Part shown: positions 1 to 7,944 of the stretch, in pieces | Position numbering within the stretch: position 1 is the stretch's first letter | How the letters are laid out: the number at the start of each line of letters is the position of its first letter | Assembly: GCF_013488205.1 (NCBI RefSeq) | Contig: NZ_CP040908.1 | Coordinates: 1 to 64,000, forward strand | DNA length: 64,000 nt | Direction: 5' to 3' | Origin: Empedobacter falsenii | Lineage (GTDB): Bacteria > Bacteroidota > Bacteroidia > Flavobacteriales > Weeksellaceae | Translations under genes and position numbers: made by a program | The notes under the pieces: generated by a model | The model's database searches: none | What the model was told of the DNA's origin: nothing | Seen by the model: only the letters and a program-made list of their open reading frames with translations

Positions 1-148
1 AGGAACGATAGTTATTCTAGATCAAGAAGAAAAAATAGAAATAGCCAAAGAAGAAAGATTTGTCCTAAGAAACTGGAGTTATTATGAGCTCATAAATAAA
101 ATAAAATACAAAGCTGATAAAGCAGGTATTGAGCTTATAACAGCTTAA
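1..148 (+). CDS. C-terminal fragment of a TnpB-like (IS200/IS605 OrfB) protein, cut by the window edge
   Basis: An open frame enters from the left edge (first full codon at base 2) and stops at 146-148, leaving 48 codons. The visible end contains NWSYYELINK followed by IKYKADKAGIEL, which resembles the conserved W...L..YKA...GI stretch of TnpB/OrfB proteins and relatives, just before their C-terminal zinc ribbon. Here the frame ends right after GIEL, so the expected CxxC zinc ribbon and the last RuvC aspartate are missing; I see no continuation in the other two frames downstream. This is therefore probably a truncated, inactive copy. The assignment rests on one short motif and is tentative; the start lies outside the window. 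Confidence 0.45.
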   Translation, partial: GTIVILDQEEKIEIAKEERFVLRNWSYYELINKIKYKADKAGIELITA

Positions 149-275
149 ACCATAATTTAGGAGGGTGATTTGTACACCCATAGGGTGAGGTGATTGTTAA
201 CGCTCATCAAATGTGAAAAACATATACAAAGGGGGATTTTTGAGATTTTATTGAAACTTGCTAGATACTCCCAAC

Positions 276-308
276 ATAAAGGCAGGATAAAGGCAACATA
301 GTGGCAGT
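276..308. repeat. Three tandem degenerate 11-bp units (ATAAAGGCANN)
   Basis: Units ATAAAGGCAGG (276-286), ATAAAGGCAAC (287-297) and ATAGTGGCAGT (298-308) follow one another without gaps. They share ATA..GGCA and differ in the last two bases. The function is unknown. Confidence 0.6.
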
Positions 309-463
309 AGAATGTATGTAAGGGTTATTCGGTTCAGTTAGAATAGTAAAATGTAAAAAGTATTATGTACAAATTAGAATTTAAAATTGATGCTCGAGTT
401 TTTTTATTCTACAATTATGAAGTTTTATGATTAACTAATGAAGCGAAAACAATAGTTTTATTC

Positions 464-471
464 TAAATTTG
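464..471 (+). promoter_or_regulatory. Possible -7 element (TAAATTTG) for the aminotransferase gene
   Basis: TAAATTTG matches the Bacteroidota -7 consensus TAnnTTTG, 22 bases before the start codon. No TTG is found 17-23 bases upstream, so the -33 box is weak or absent. Confidence 0.4.
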
Positions 472-493
472 TACAACAAAAACAACTATAAAA

Positions 494-1630
494 ATGGCTG
501 AAAAAATATGGTTATCATCTCCACATATGGGTGGAAATGAATTAAAATATATTCACGAAGCATTCGATGCAAACTGGGTAGCGCCTTTAGGACCAAATGT
601 TAATGGTTTTGAAGCAGATTTAGAAAAATTCTTAAATGCAGATGTTAAAGTAGCTGCTTTATCTGCTGGTACAGCGGCAATTCATTTAGCTTTGATTGAA
701 TGTGGAGTTGGCTACGGAGATGAGGTTCTTTGCCAATCAATGACATTCTCAGCAACTGCAAATCCAATTGCTTATCAAGGCGCAACACCTGTTTTCATCG
801 ATTCTGAAAAAGATACATGGAATCTTTGTCCAATTGCATTAGAAGAGGCTATTAAAGATCGTATTGCAAAAGGAAAAACGCCAAAAGCAATATTAGCGGT
901 TCATTTGTATGGAATGCCTTATAAGGTTGACGAAGTACATGCTGTTGCCGATAAATATAACATTCCAGTGATCGAAGATGCTGCGGAAGCTTTAGGGTCT
1001 ACTTTCAAAGGTAAATCTGCGGGAACATTTGGACGTTTTGGTGTTTTATCATTCAACGGGAATAAAATTATCACCACTTCGGGTGGAGGAGCTTTGGTTT
1101 CCCATACACAAGAAGATAAAGATAAAGCAGTATTTTTAGCGACACAAGCGCGTGATAATGCACCTCATTATCAACATTCGCATATTGGGTACAATTACCG
1201 TATGAGTAATATTACAGCAGGTATCGGTCGTGGACAAATGGAAGTTTTAGCGGATAGAGTAGCAGCTCGTCGTGCAATGAATAAATTCTACCAAGAGTTG
1301 TTTTCGGATATTGATGGCGTAACTGTTTTTGTAGAACCAAGTTCTGATTATTTCTCTAACCATTGGTTATCTGCGATTTTAATTGATCCAAAAGTAGCTG
1401 GGAAAACGCGTGAAGATTTGCGTCTAGCATTCTTGGTAGATGATATCGAATCTCGTCCATTATGGAAACCAATGCACATGCAACCTGTTTTTGCAGATGC
1501 ACCTTATTATGGAGGAACTGTAGCCGAAAAATTATTCGAAAATGGATTATGTCTTCCTTCTGGTTCTAATTTAAGAGATATGGAACGCGAACGAATTACA
1601 GCTAAAGTAAAAGAAGTATTTGGAAAATAA
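494..1630 (+). CDS. DegT/DnrJ/EryC1/StrS family PLP-dependent aminotransferase
   Basis: This 378-residue cytoplasmic enzyme belongs to the sugar aminotransferases that use pyridoxal phosphate to put an amino group on a nucleotide-linked keto-sugar for surface glycans. The PLP-binding lysine is K191 in SFNGNKIITTSGGG, and the EDAAEALG block around 161-168 is the usual cofactor-contacting segment. The length is typical and the protein looks complete. ATG at 494 follows a TAnnTTTG box by 22 bases. It stands alone: the next gene is on the other strand beyond a terminator. The family is certain; the sugar substrate cannot be read from the sequence (PglE- and WecE-like enzymes are both possible). 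Confidence 0.9.
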   Translation: MAEKIWLSSPHMGGNELKYIHEAFDANWVAPLGPNVNGFEADLEKFLNADVKVAALSAGTAAIHLALIECGVGYGDEVLCQSMTFSATANPIAYQGATPVFIDSEKDTWNLCPIALEEAIKDRIAKGKTPKAILAVHLYGMPYKVDEVHAVADKYNIPVIEDAAEALGSTFKGKSAGTFGRFGVLSFNGNKIITTSGGGALVSHTQEDKDKAVFLATQARDNAPHYQHSHIGYNYRMSNITAGIGRGQMEVLADRVAARRAMNKFYQELFSDIDGVTVFVEPSSDYFSNHWLSAILIDPKVAGKTREDLRLAFLVDDIESRPLWKPMHMQPVFADAPYYGGTVAEKLFENGLCLPSGSNLRDMERERITAKVKEVFGK

Positions 1631-1654
1631 TTTTTAAAAATATAATATCAATCA

Positions 1655-1685
1655 AATCCTCTTAAGTTTCTTAGGAGGATTTTTT
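1655..1685 (+). terminator. Rho-independent terminator after the aminotransferase gene
   Basis: AATCCTC and GAGGATT arms close a loop containing TTAAG...TTAG and are followed by a run of T. Confidence 0.8.
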
Positions 1686-1710
1686 GTTTATTAAAGCATT
1701 TATCTTCATC

Positions 1711-1766
1711 TTATCGTCAGTCAGAGTGGCGTTTGCAAAACGTTGTATCGAAGACTTAGACGATAA
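1711..1766. repeat. REP-like palindromic element
   Basis: TTATCGTC (1711-1718) pairs perfectly with GACGATAA (1759-1766), AGTC with GACT inside, and CGTTT-GCA-AAACG (1730-1742) forms an inner hairpin. It lies between two convergent genes and resembles the short CTGAG/TCGAAG palindromes scattered in flavobacterial genomes. Confidence 0.5.
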
Positions 1767-1806
1767 ACAAAGTTAAATCTCTCTCGTTAAAAAATAATGT
1801 AATTAT

Positions 1807-2799
1807 CTACAAATAAAACCCAGAATCCCCAGTAATCCTTTCCTTCGTGAATTTCCGGAAAGCAATGAGATGTAGAATAAAACTTATCGGAAAAATACTG
1901 AGATAAAGCAACCAATCTACTTTTTCATTTAAAATAATCGTTAGAAAAAAACAGACAATAAGCATCGAAAGTAAACCAATTGGAAATTGATGATTGATAA
2001 AAATATATTTGATTGGAAAAGTAATAATAATTGCTCCTAAACAACTTATTCCGTAACCAAAATAGGTTGGATTTAGAAATAAAGCCATTATCAAACAAGG
2101 TAAAATAAAGAGCAAACTATTTAGGCTAAAATCAATTTCATTCTTTAGTATATATTGTTTGTTGGATAATTTTGAACTTATAAAGTAAGCTAATTTCTCT
2201 GTTTTTTGAATATTTCCGAGAAGAAGAAAAAGAATTCCTACAATAGAAACGAGAAACAAATTCAGGTTATTTTCAATCAATCCTTGATACGAAATGTAAT
2301 AGGCGCCAATAAAAATGAGATAATTAATTTTGAATCGTCTAAGTTGAACAATCGTCAAAACATCTAAAATTCGAAGTCTATTTTTCACCATTGGTTTACC
2401 AATTTTTCCATTATAAAAAGTGAAAAATAGAATGAAAGCAAAAATAACCGCTAAACTAATCATCCAACCAAAATGAATAGCCACAATAATGTTGAAAACA
2501 TTAACAAGGATGAGGTCTATAAGATAAATGAGATAGGTTTTTCGGGGGGTGAATAAACCTTTTAAAAGTCCGAAATCTTTTCTGATATTCACTTGCTGAC
2601 TTGCCATAAAACTAAAAAATAGAACAAGATATTCTTTATAATCGAAAGCAGGGAAACTCGGAAAACTACCATTCAATATTTTGAAAATAATGACAAAATA
2701 AAGGATAAAAGGTATCCAAAATTTAGACGAATCGTTGTAGGTTAATTGGCGAAAACGGTTGATATAAATGATTTTTAGCGTATATAGAATTTTATCCAT
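1807..2799 (-). CDS. Putative ABC transporter membrane protein
   Basis: A 330-residue, very hydrophobic protein with about nine to ten predicted membrane segments spread over its length and no other recognisable motif. Its 5' end overlaps by 8 bp the 3' end of the ABC ATPase gene upstream on the same strand, so the two are co-translated and it is most simply the membrane partner. No large periplasmic (FtsX/MacB-like) domain is apparent. The transported substrate cannot be inferred. The call rests on gene coupling and hydrophobicity, not on a family signature. Confidence 0.65.
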   Translation of the reverse strand: MDKILYTLKIIYINRFRQLTYNDSSKFWIPFILYFVIIFKILNGSFPSFPAFDYKEYLVLFFSFMASQQVNIRKDFGLLKGLFTPRKTYLIYLIDLILVNVFNIIVAIHFGWMISLAVIFAFILFFTFYNGKIGKPMVKNRLRILDVLTIVQLRRFKINYLIFIGAYYISYQGLIENNLNLFLVSIVGILFLLLGNIQKTEKLAYFISSKLSNKQYILKNEIDFSLNSLLFILPCLIMALFLNPTYFGYGISCLGAIIITFPIKYIFINHQFPIGLLSMLIVCFFLTIILNEKVDWLLYLSIFPISFILHLIAFRKFTKERITGDSGFYL

Positions 2800-3448
2800 G
2801 ATCGATTGATTGCATAAACAAGTTCATAATATTTTCATTCTCAACTTCCGTGATTTGTTGCTCATTTACATAAAAAGTTTTAGTCAAATAAGGCGAAACA
2901 ATTTCGATAATATGCGAAGAAACAAACACAATATTTTCCTTTGCTAATTCTCTAATTTTATGGAGTAAAACATAATTACTTTCGATATCTAAACCATTAA
3001 AAGGTTCATCGAAAATATAAATTTTATAATCATCAAATTGTAAAATAGTATTGACATATGCCTTTTTCAGTGTTCCTGTCGACATTGTTTTAAGTAAAAC
3101 TTTTTCGTCAATATCAAAGATTCGAGTTGAATTTGAATTCTTTCTACCTGATACTTTTTGATAAAATTTATAAAATTCTTCTGCTGTCAAATATTCATAA
3201 ATCATCGGTTCTGTTGCTAAAAATGCAACATCAGAAGGTTGTAGAATTTCATTGTTTAATCTAATTGTTCCTTCATAGGATTTCAAACCGCACAAGGTTT
3301 TTAGAAAAGTACTTTTTCCTTGTCCATTTCTCCCAAAAACGCCATACAAACCATTTGAATCTATTTTGAGATCGATCGCTTTCAAAATAACTTTATCTAA
3401 ATCATAACTGATTTTTTCAAGATTAATTTCTAAAATTGGTTGAACCAT
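2792..3448 (-). CDS. ABC transporter ATP-binding protein with degenerate signature
   Basis: This 218-residue cytoplasmic ATPase subunit has a clear Walker A (GRNGQGKST, residues 39-47), Walker B (IYIFDEP, about 143-149), D-loop (NGLD) and H-loop histidine (SSHI, H179). The family signature LSGGQ is replaced by MSTGT (about 122-126), and the Q-loop position reads FLATEP instead of a Gln-containing loop. It overlaps the following membrane-protein gene by 8 bp, forming a two-gene transporter operon. A TATCTTTA box followed by a TCCACTAAA stretch lies upstream. Energy coupling of a small exporter is likely; the substrate is unknown. Confidence 0.85.
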   Translation of the reverse strand: MVQPILEINLEKISYDLDKVILKAIDLKIDSNGLYGVFGRNGQGKSTFLKTLCGLKSYEGTIRLNNEILQPSDVAFLATEPMIYEYLTAEEFYKFYQKVSGRKNSNSTRIFDIDEKVLLKTMSTGTLKKAYVNTILQFDDYKIYIFDEPFNGLDIESNYVLLHKIRELAKENIVFVSSHIIEIVSPYLTKTFYVNEQQITEVENENIMNLFMQSIDHG

Positions 3449-3493
3449 TTTTACAGAGTTTTAGTGGAATAAAGATAAAAGTACTCGAATAAT

Positions 3494-3523
3494 TTGTTAT
3501 AAGTTGATTATCGGTTAAATTTG
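3494..3523 (+). promoter_or_regulatory. Promoter of pheS
   Basis: TTG (3494-3496) and TAAATTTG (3516-3523) are separated by 19 bases, a full match to the Bacteroidota -33/-7 consensus. Transcription would begin near 3530, about 15 bases before the ATG. Confidence 0.75.
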
Positions 3524-3544
3524 TAATCAAATTGATCAGAAATT

Positions 3545-4564
3545 ATGATTGACCAAATCAAACAATATATTGAAGAAGTAAAAAACTTCCATTCAACAAA
3601 TGCTGCTGAAATTGAAGAATTCAGAATTAAATTTTTAGGAAAAAAAGGAATTTTAACAGACTTGTTTACACAGTTCAAATCTGTTCCGAATGAACAAAAA
3701 AAGGAATTTGGTCAAGTTGTAAATGAATTAAAAACATTGGCAACTGAAAAATCAACTGTTCTTAAAAATGAAATCTCAAACGAAGGAAAAACTGATTCTT
3801 CTTTAGATTTGACGCGTCCTGGAGAGCCTTTTACATTGGGTTCTCGTCATCCAATTAACATTACAAAAAATCGTATTATCGAGATTTTTAATCGCATTGG
3901 ATTCAGCGTTTCTGAAGGGCCAGAAATCGAAGATGATTGGCACAATTTTACAGCGTTAAATTTGCCTGCACATCACCCTGCGAGAGACATGCAAGATACA
4001 TTTTTCATCGAAACTGATCCAGATATTGTGTTGCGTACGCATACATCGTCTACGCAGATTCGTCATATGGAGAAAAATCAACCACCAATGCGTTTCTTAG
4101 CACCTGGTCGTGTTTACCGTAACGAAGCGATTTCGTCTCGTTCGCATATGATGTTCCACCAAATCGAAGGTTTATACATCGACGAAGGTGTTTCGTTTGC
4201 AGATTTGAAACAAACTTTAAGTTATTTTACAACTGAGTTATTTGGTAAATCTGAAATTCGTTTACGTCCGTCATATTTCCCATTTACAGAGCCTTCTGCG
4301 GAGGTTGACGTGTATTGGGGATTAGAAACAGAAACTGATTATCGTATGACAAAAGGTACAGGTTGGTTAGAAATTATGGGATGTGGAATGGTAGATCCTA
4401 ACGTTTTGCGCAATGTAGATATCGATCCTGAAAAATATTCGGGTTATGCATTCGGTATGGGAATTGAGCGTATTGCGTTGTTGTTGTATCAAATTGGGGA
4501 TATCCGTTTGTACACAGAAAATGATAAACGTTTCTTAGAGCAATTCCAATCAGAATTATTTTAA
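3545..4564 (+). CDS. pheS: Phenylalanine--tRNA ligase alpha subunit
   Basis: PheS (339 residues) forms the catalytic half of the alpha2-beta2 cytoplasmic synthetase that charges tRNA-Phe. The N-terminal coiled-coil tRNA-binding arm (about 1-90) is followed by the class II catalytic core: motif 2 around [19 protein letters not shown] (about 186-205), and motif 3 with [12 protein letters not shown] near 306-317. The length is normal. pheT is not adjacent, so the subunits are encoded apart, as in many Bacteroidota. A consensus promoter sits directly upstream and a terminator directly downstream, making this a single-gene unit. Confidence 0.97.
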   Translation: MIDQIKQYIEEVKNFHSTNAAEIEEFRIKFLGKKGILTDLFTQFKSVPNEQKKEFGQVVNELKTLATEKSTVLKNEISNEGKTDSSLDLTRPGEPFTLGSRHPINITKNRIIEIFNRIGFSVSEGPEIEDDWHNFTALNLPAHHPARDMQDTFFIETDPDIVLRTHTSSTQIRHMEKNQPPMRFLAPGRVYRNEAISSRSHMMFHQIEGLYIDEGVSFADLKQTLSYFTTELFGKSEIRLRPSYFPFTEPSAEVDVYWGLETETDYRMTKGTGWLEIMGCGMVDPNVLRNVDIDPEKYSGYAFGMGIERIALLLYQIGDIRLYTENDKRFLEQFQSELF

Positions 4565-4589
4565 GATTAATAAAATATAAAGACTAGAA

Positions 4590-4616
4590 GGAACTCAATT
4601 TGAGTTCCTTTTTTTA
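4590..4616 (+). terminator. Rho-independent terminator after pheS
   Basis: GGAACTCAA and TTGAGTTCC form a gap-free stem followed by eight T. Its descending arm also holds the TTG of the next promoter. Confidence 0.85.
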
Positions 4617-4629
4617 TTTACTACCTTTA
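4600..4629 (+). promoter_or_regulatory. Promoter of nnr, overlapping the pheS terminator
   Basis: TTG (4600-4602) is 19 bases upstream of TACCTTTA (4622-4629), one base from the TAnnTTTG consensus. The predicted start near 4636 leaves a leader of about a dozen bases before the chosen ATG at 4648. Confidence 0.55.
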
Positions 4630-4647
4630 TGTAAACAAATGTTATTC

Positions 4648-6153
4648 ATGAAAATACTCAATTCAAAACAGATAAAAGAATGGGATCAATTAACGATTAA
4701 ACATCAAAATATATCCTCTTGGGATTTGATGGAGCGAGCTGTATTGAAATTGACTGAAAATATAGTGAATGATATTCCATCTAAAGAATTACCAATAATT
4801 ATTTTTTGCGGAAAAGGAAATAATGGAGGAGATGGATTAGGAGTTGCAAGAGAATTGAAAAAATTAGGCTATAAAACATTGATTTATATATTGAAATCAG
4901 AGAATTATAGCGAAGATAATTTAAAGAATCAACAACTTTTGAGTTCTAATGATTTACATTTTTTTAATTTGAATGAAGAGTTACAACTTTCTGAAAATTC
5001 AGTTATTATCGATGCTATTTTCGGGATTGGAATTAATCAACCTTTGCAGGATGATTGGAATTCAATTTTCAATCAAATAGAAAAGTCAAATCCGACGCAA
5101 ATTATCTCGATAGATTTGCCTTCTGGTTTTATTGCTGATTCTCCTATGCAAAAATATTTTCCGTGTTGTAAATCAAATAAAACATATACTTTTCAGGTTC
5201 CTAAATTAGGTTTATTATTTCCTGAAAATCAGATTTACACCGATGAATTTATTTTATTAGATATTGGATTAGAACAAAATGTGAGTAATGAATTTGAGAC
5301 AGATTATTATTTTATACAGAAAAATGATGTTCAGAAATTTCTAAAGAAACCAAGTAAATTTTCGCACAAAGGTACATTTGGTCATACGTTGATAATTGGT
5401 GGAAGTTTAGGAAAAATAGGTTCAATTGTTTTAAGTGCAAAAGCAGCCTTGAAGACGGGTAGTGGTTTGGTAACGACTTATACCCCTCAATGTGGATTAA
5501 ATATTTTGCAAACAAATTTGATAGAATCAATGAGTTTGGTTGATGATTCAGAAAAACAAATTGAACATTTTCCTGAGATAAAAATTTATCAAGGAGTTGC
5601 TGTTGGAATGGGAATGGGACAAGACCCAACTACAGAAGCAAATTTTATCAATTGGATTAATAATAAAAAACAGCCTTTGGTGATTGATGCTGATGCATTA
5701 AATTGTTTAGCTAAACAGAAAGATTGTTTTACGTTTATTCCACAAGATTCAGTTTTAACGCCGCATCCAAAAGAATTACAACGTTTAATTGGAGAATGGG
5801 AAAATGATTTTGAGAAATTAGAAAAAGTTAAAAAACTTGCTGTTTTTCATCAATTGATATTTATTATAAAAGGTTTTTATACTGCAGTTATTACATCCGA
5901 TGGTAAAACTTATTTCAATTCGACAGGTAATTGGGGAATGGCAACTGCTGGATCTGGAGATACGTTGAGTGGAATTATTGCGTCGTTAATTGGACAAGGT
6001 TATAATTCATCAGAAGCTTCAATTTTAGGTGTTTATTTACATGGATTGGCTGGAGATTTGGCTGTAAAGAAAATTCATCAACATAGTTTAATTGCGTCAA
6101 ATATTAGTGATTTTATTAGTGAAGCTTATTTTTATTTGGATTCGAATTTTTGA
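4648..6153 (+). CDS. nnr: Bifunctional NAD(P)H-hydrate repair enzyme (epimerase + ADP-dependent dehydratase)
   Basis: The protein repairs damaged NAD(P)HX: the N-terminal YjeF_N domain (about 1-215) interconverts the epimers and the C-terminal ribokinase-like domain dehydrates S-NAD(P)HX with ADP. The first domain shows GKGNNGGDGLGVAREL; the second shows GHTLIIGGSLGKIG and the kinase-like anion hole STGNWGMATAGSGDTLSG. The frame is open from 4600, but that would lie inside the pheS terminator; ATG 4648 (MKILNSKQIKEWD) matches the family start, giving 501 residues. ATG 4636 is the alternative. Both domains are complete. Confidence 0.93.
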   Translation: MKILNSKQIKEWDQLTIKHQNISSWDLMERAVLKLTENIVNDIPSKELPIIIFCGKGNNGGDGLGVARELKKLGYKTLIYILKSENYSEDNLKNQQLLSSNDLHFFNLNEELQLSENSVIIDAIFGIGINQPLQDDWNSIFNQIEKSNPTQIISIDLPSGFIADSPMQKYFPCCKSNKTYTFQVPKLGLLFPENQIYTDEFILLDIGLEQNVSNEFETDYYFIQKNDVQKFLKKPSKFSHKGTFGHTLIIGGSLGKIGSIVLSAKAALKTGSGLVTTYTPQCGLNILQTNLIESMSLVDDSEKQIEHFPEIKIYQGVAVGMGMGQDPTTEANFINWINNKKQPLVIDADALNCLAKQKDCFTFIPQDSVLTPHPKELQRLIGEWENDFEKLEKVKKLAVFHQLIFIIKGFYTAVITSDGKTYFNSTGNWGMATAGSGDTLSGIIASLIGQGYNSSEASILGVYLHGLAGDLAVKKIHQHSLIASNISDFISEAYFYLDSNF

Positions 6154-6162
6154 AAAAATAAC

Positions 6163-6196
6163 AAAAAAACGGAACTCAATTTGAATTCCGTTTTTT
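6163..6196. terminator. Bidirectional terminator between nnr and the mepB-like gene
   Basis: An ACGGAA...TTCCGT stem with an inner TCAATTTGA is flanked by A-run and T-run, so it can stop convergent transcription from both sides. Its stem resembles that of the pheS terminator. Confidence 0.8.
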
Positions 6197-6685
6197 GTTG
6201 AATATCTTTTCTAACTTGGTTTTGTCAATCTGTTGATTGTTGACTTCTACAAAATAATCTTGTTGCCAATTTTGAGTTTTTTCCGCTTGTTTATTTTCAG
6301 GTTTTACCCAATTCGGATAAACTCTAAAACCTCGTTTTCCTTCTTTTTTAGCAGAAGTTAAAATATGTTTTTCAATTAAAATTGATTTCGGAAAAATATA
6401 AAAACCTAGTTTAGAATCATCTTCTGCCGCAATAATGTAATAATCAAATACATCATTTTCGTCGAAAGGTTCGGTTTGTTTAGCTGTATTTCGTTTCCAT
6501 AACGTTACAAATTGACCAACTTTTTTAGGCGTAATTTTCGCTTTTCTAAATTTTATAGAAAATTCTTTAACATTGAAATTATAACCTATATATTCGTCAC
6601 ATTCTGCATCTTTTTCAAGAGTTGAAATGGATAAATTCATTGATTTTAGAACAAAATCTTCGAATTTTCGAATAATTTCAGTCAT
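6176..6685 (-). CDS. MepB-like family protein
   Basis: A 169-residue soluble protein whose central part (FRKAKITPKKVGQFVTLWKR, then YYIIAAEDDSKLGFYIFPKS, and GKRGFRVYP) matches the MepB family, named after a gene beside the staphylococcal MepRA efflux locus; its biochemical role is not established. Its ATG abuts the stop codon of the binding lipoprotein upstream (TAA followed directly by ATG on the minus strand), so the two are one operon. The 3' end lies within the bidirectional terminator. There is no signal peptide. Confidence 0.75.
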   Translation of the reverse strand: MTEIIRKFEDFVLKSMNLSISTLEKDAECDEYIGYNFNVKEFSIKFRKAKITPKKVGQFVTLWKRNTAKQTEPFDENDVFDYYIIAAEDDSKLGFYIFPKSILIEKHILTSAKKEGKRGFRVYPNWVKPENKQAEKTQNWQQDYFVEVNNQQIDKTKLEKIFNKKRNSN

Positions 6686-7753
6686 TTATTTCAATTGTTG
6701 ATAAAAGTATAAATCATAAGTTGGAAATAAATTTGGATAGAAAATTTTTCCTAAATCATTCAAAATAATATCTGGGCGAAGAATTCCTTGTTCAAAATAA
6801 TCATTCGAACCTTTTGCATTCAATCGTTTGTTGTAAGCGTACACATTTCCTTTCTTAAACGCATCAAACCACGCATAATTTGGATAAGAAGCTTTCATTT
6901 CTGCCAACGAATTCACGTTTGTTACATTGATCCAATAATTTGCAGATTTTCCAGCTGTATAAACTTCTTCAAATGTTAAGCTCAAACTATTTTCACCTGT
7001 TTTATTCTTGAAAATATAATTTCCTTTTGCATCGTCAATCAATTTTGCTTGCAACAAATCATTTGTCGGAACGTACCAAATGTCGCCATACATTGTATTA
7101 ACAATTGTAGAAACATTACCTTGTGCTTTGGTTTGAATGATATTTTTGATTGAATCGTAATTATTTTTAACCGTTTCTACGCGTTTTTCAGCTTCTGTAT
7201 CTTTTCCGAATAATTTTCCGAAAACCTTCAAATATTCAACTTGTCCCAACGGGTTTTGCTCTTTGTATTCATCCAAATACAACACTTTTATCCCATTTTG
7301 TTCCAATTGTTGATGAAATTTTGCCAAAACAGGATTTGAATTTGCAATAATCAATTGTGGTTTATTTTTTAAGATAATTTCTGTGAATAATTCGTTTGAA
7401 TTTCCAACTTTTAAGATTGATTTATTTGCAATTCCTTCGGCAATTTTAGGATTGTAAATAAAATCTGCATCGCAAACTCCTTTGATTAAGTCAAGACTTC
7501 CTAATTGATCTAAAAACGTAACAGCAGATGAAGTTTCTACCATAACAGTTTTGATAGGCAAGTCTTTTTTATCAAATGAAATCGTATTTCCAGATGATTT
7601 TATGGTGATTGTTTCGTTGTTTTCTTCGATAGAAATATTTTTTGCAAACTGAAAAATTGTATTTTCTTGTTCGGTTTTAACAGCTTCTTTCGACTGTTTA
7701 CAACTACTAATGGCAAGAAGAATGAATGAACTTAGAATTAATTTTTTAATCAT
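6686..7753 (-). CDS. ABC transporter substrate-binding lipoprotein (iron-siderophore/cobalamin type)
   Basis: The 355-residue precursor has a lipoprotein signal peptide (lipobox LAISSC, C18) and a BtuF/FecB-like fold: VETSSAVTFLDQLGSLDLIKG opens the first lobe, a long helix rich in charged residues (about 190-215) links the lobes, and LIIANSNP is the usual strand. It would bind a metal complex or vitamin and hand it to a permease, but no permease or ATPase is adjacent; the only partner gene is the mepB-like one. The ligand is unknown. In Bacteroidota such lipoproteins commonly serve iron-chelate or cobalamin uptake with distant TonB receptors. Confidence 0.8.
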   Translation of the reverse strand: MIKKLILSSFILLAISSCKQSKEAVKTEQENTIFQFAKNISIEENNETITIKSSGNTISFDKKDLPIKTVMVETSSAVTFLDQLGSLDLIKGVCDADFIYNPKIAEGIANKSILKVGNSNELFTEIILKNKPQLIIANSNPVLAKFHQQLEQNGIKVLYLDEYKEQNPLGQVEYLKVFGKLFGKDTEAEKRVETVKNNYDSIKNIIQTKAQGNVSTIVNTMYGDIWYVPTNDLLQAKLIDDAKGNYIFKNKTGENSLSLTFEEVYTAGKSANYWINVTNVNSLAEMKASYPNYAWFDAFKKGNVYAYNKRLNAKGSNDYFEQGILRPDIILNDLGKIFYPNLFPTYDLYFYQQLK

Positions 7754-7896
7754 TTTGGATTGAATTTAGAGGAAGCAAGTTAAGAATTCTGTCAAAATCA
7801 TAAAAAAATATTTTTGTAAGCAATTGATACGTTGTAAATTAAATTATTGTTAAAAATTTTTCTGAAAAAGCTTAGGTTTTTACGATAAAAGTGCTG

Positions 7897-7904
7897 TATA
7901 TTTG
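7897..7904 (+). promoter_or_regulatory. -7 element (TATATTTG) of the tRNA-Arg gene
   Basis: TATATTTG fits TAnnTTTG and lies 40 bases before the mature tRNA 5' end. The -33 region reads TAGG/GTT rather than TTG. Confidence 0.55.
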
Positions 7905-7944
7905 CATTCGAAAATAAGGGAAAATACTTTCAATTATTTCAAAC

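Larger units (their letters stand above)
149..493. other. 345-bp gene-free stretch after the TnpB-like fragment
   Basis: No convincing coding region is visible on either strand. It begins with a small inverted repeat (GGGTG 163-167 and CACCC 175-179, with GGGTG again at 183-187) and holds three direct 11-bp units at 276-308. The 3' part leads into the aminotransferase gene. It may be the right end or RNA-coding end of the former IS200/IS605-type element, but no terminal boundary can be fixed from one copy. Confidence 0.5.

Noticed and set aside
1-148. Part of a Cas12-type CRISPR effector
   Set aside because: The motif would also fit, but no repeats or cas1/cas2 are visible downstream, and the frame ends before the zinc ribbon; a decayed TnpB is simpler.
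4600-4647. nnr start in the pheS terminator
   Set aside because: The extra residues are encoded by the hairpin and its T-run; transcription is predicted to begin later.
5312-5629. Antisense 105-codon frame inside nnr
   Set aside because: Lies wholly inside a conserved coding sequence on the other strand, with no promoter or family.
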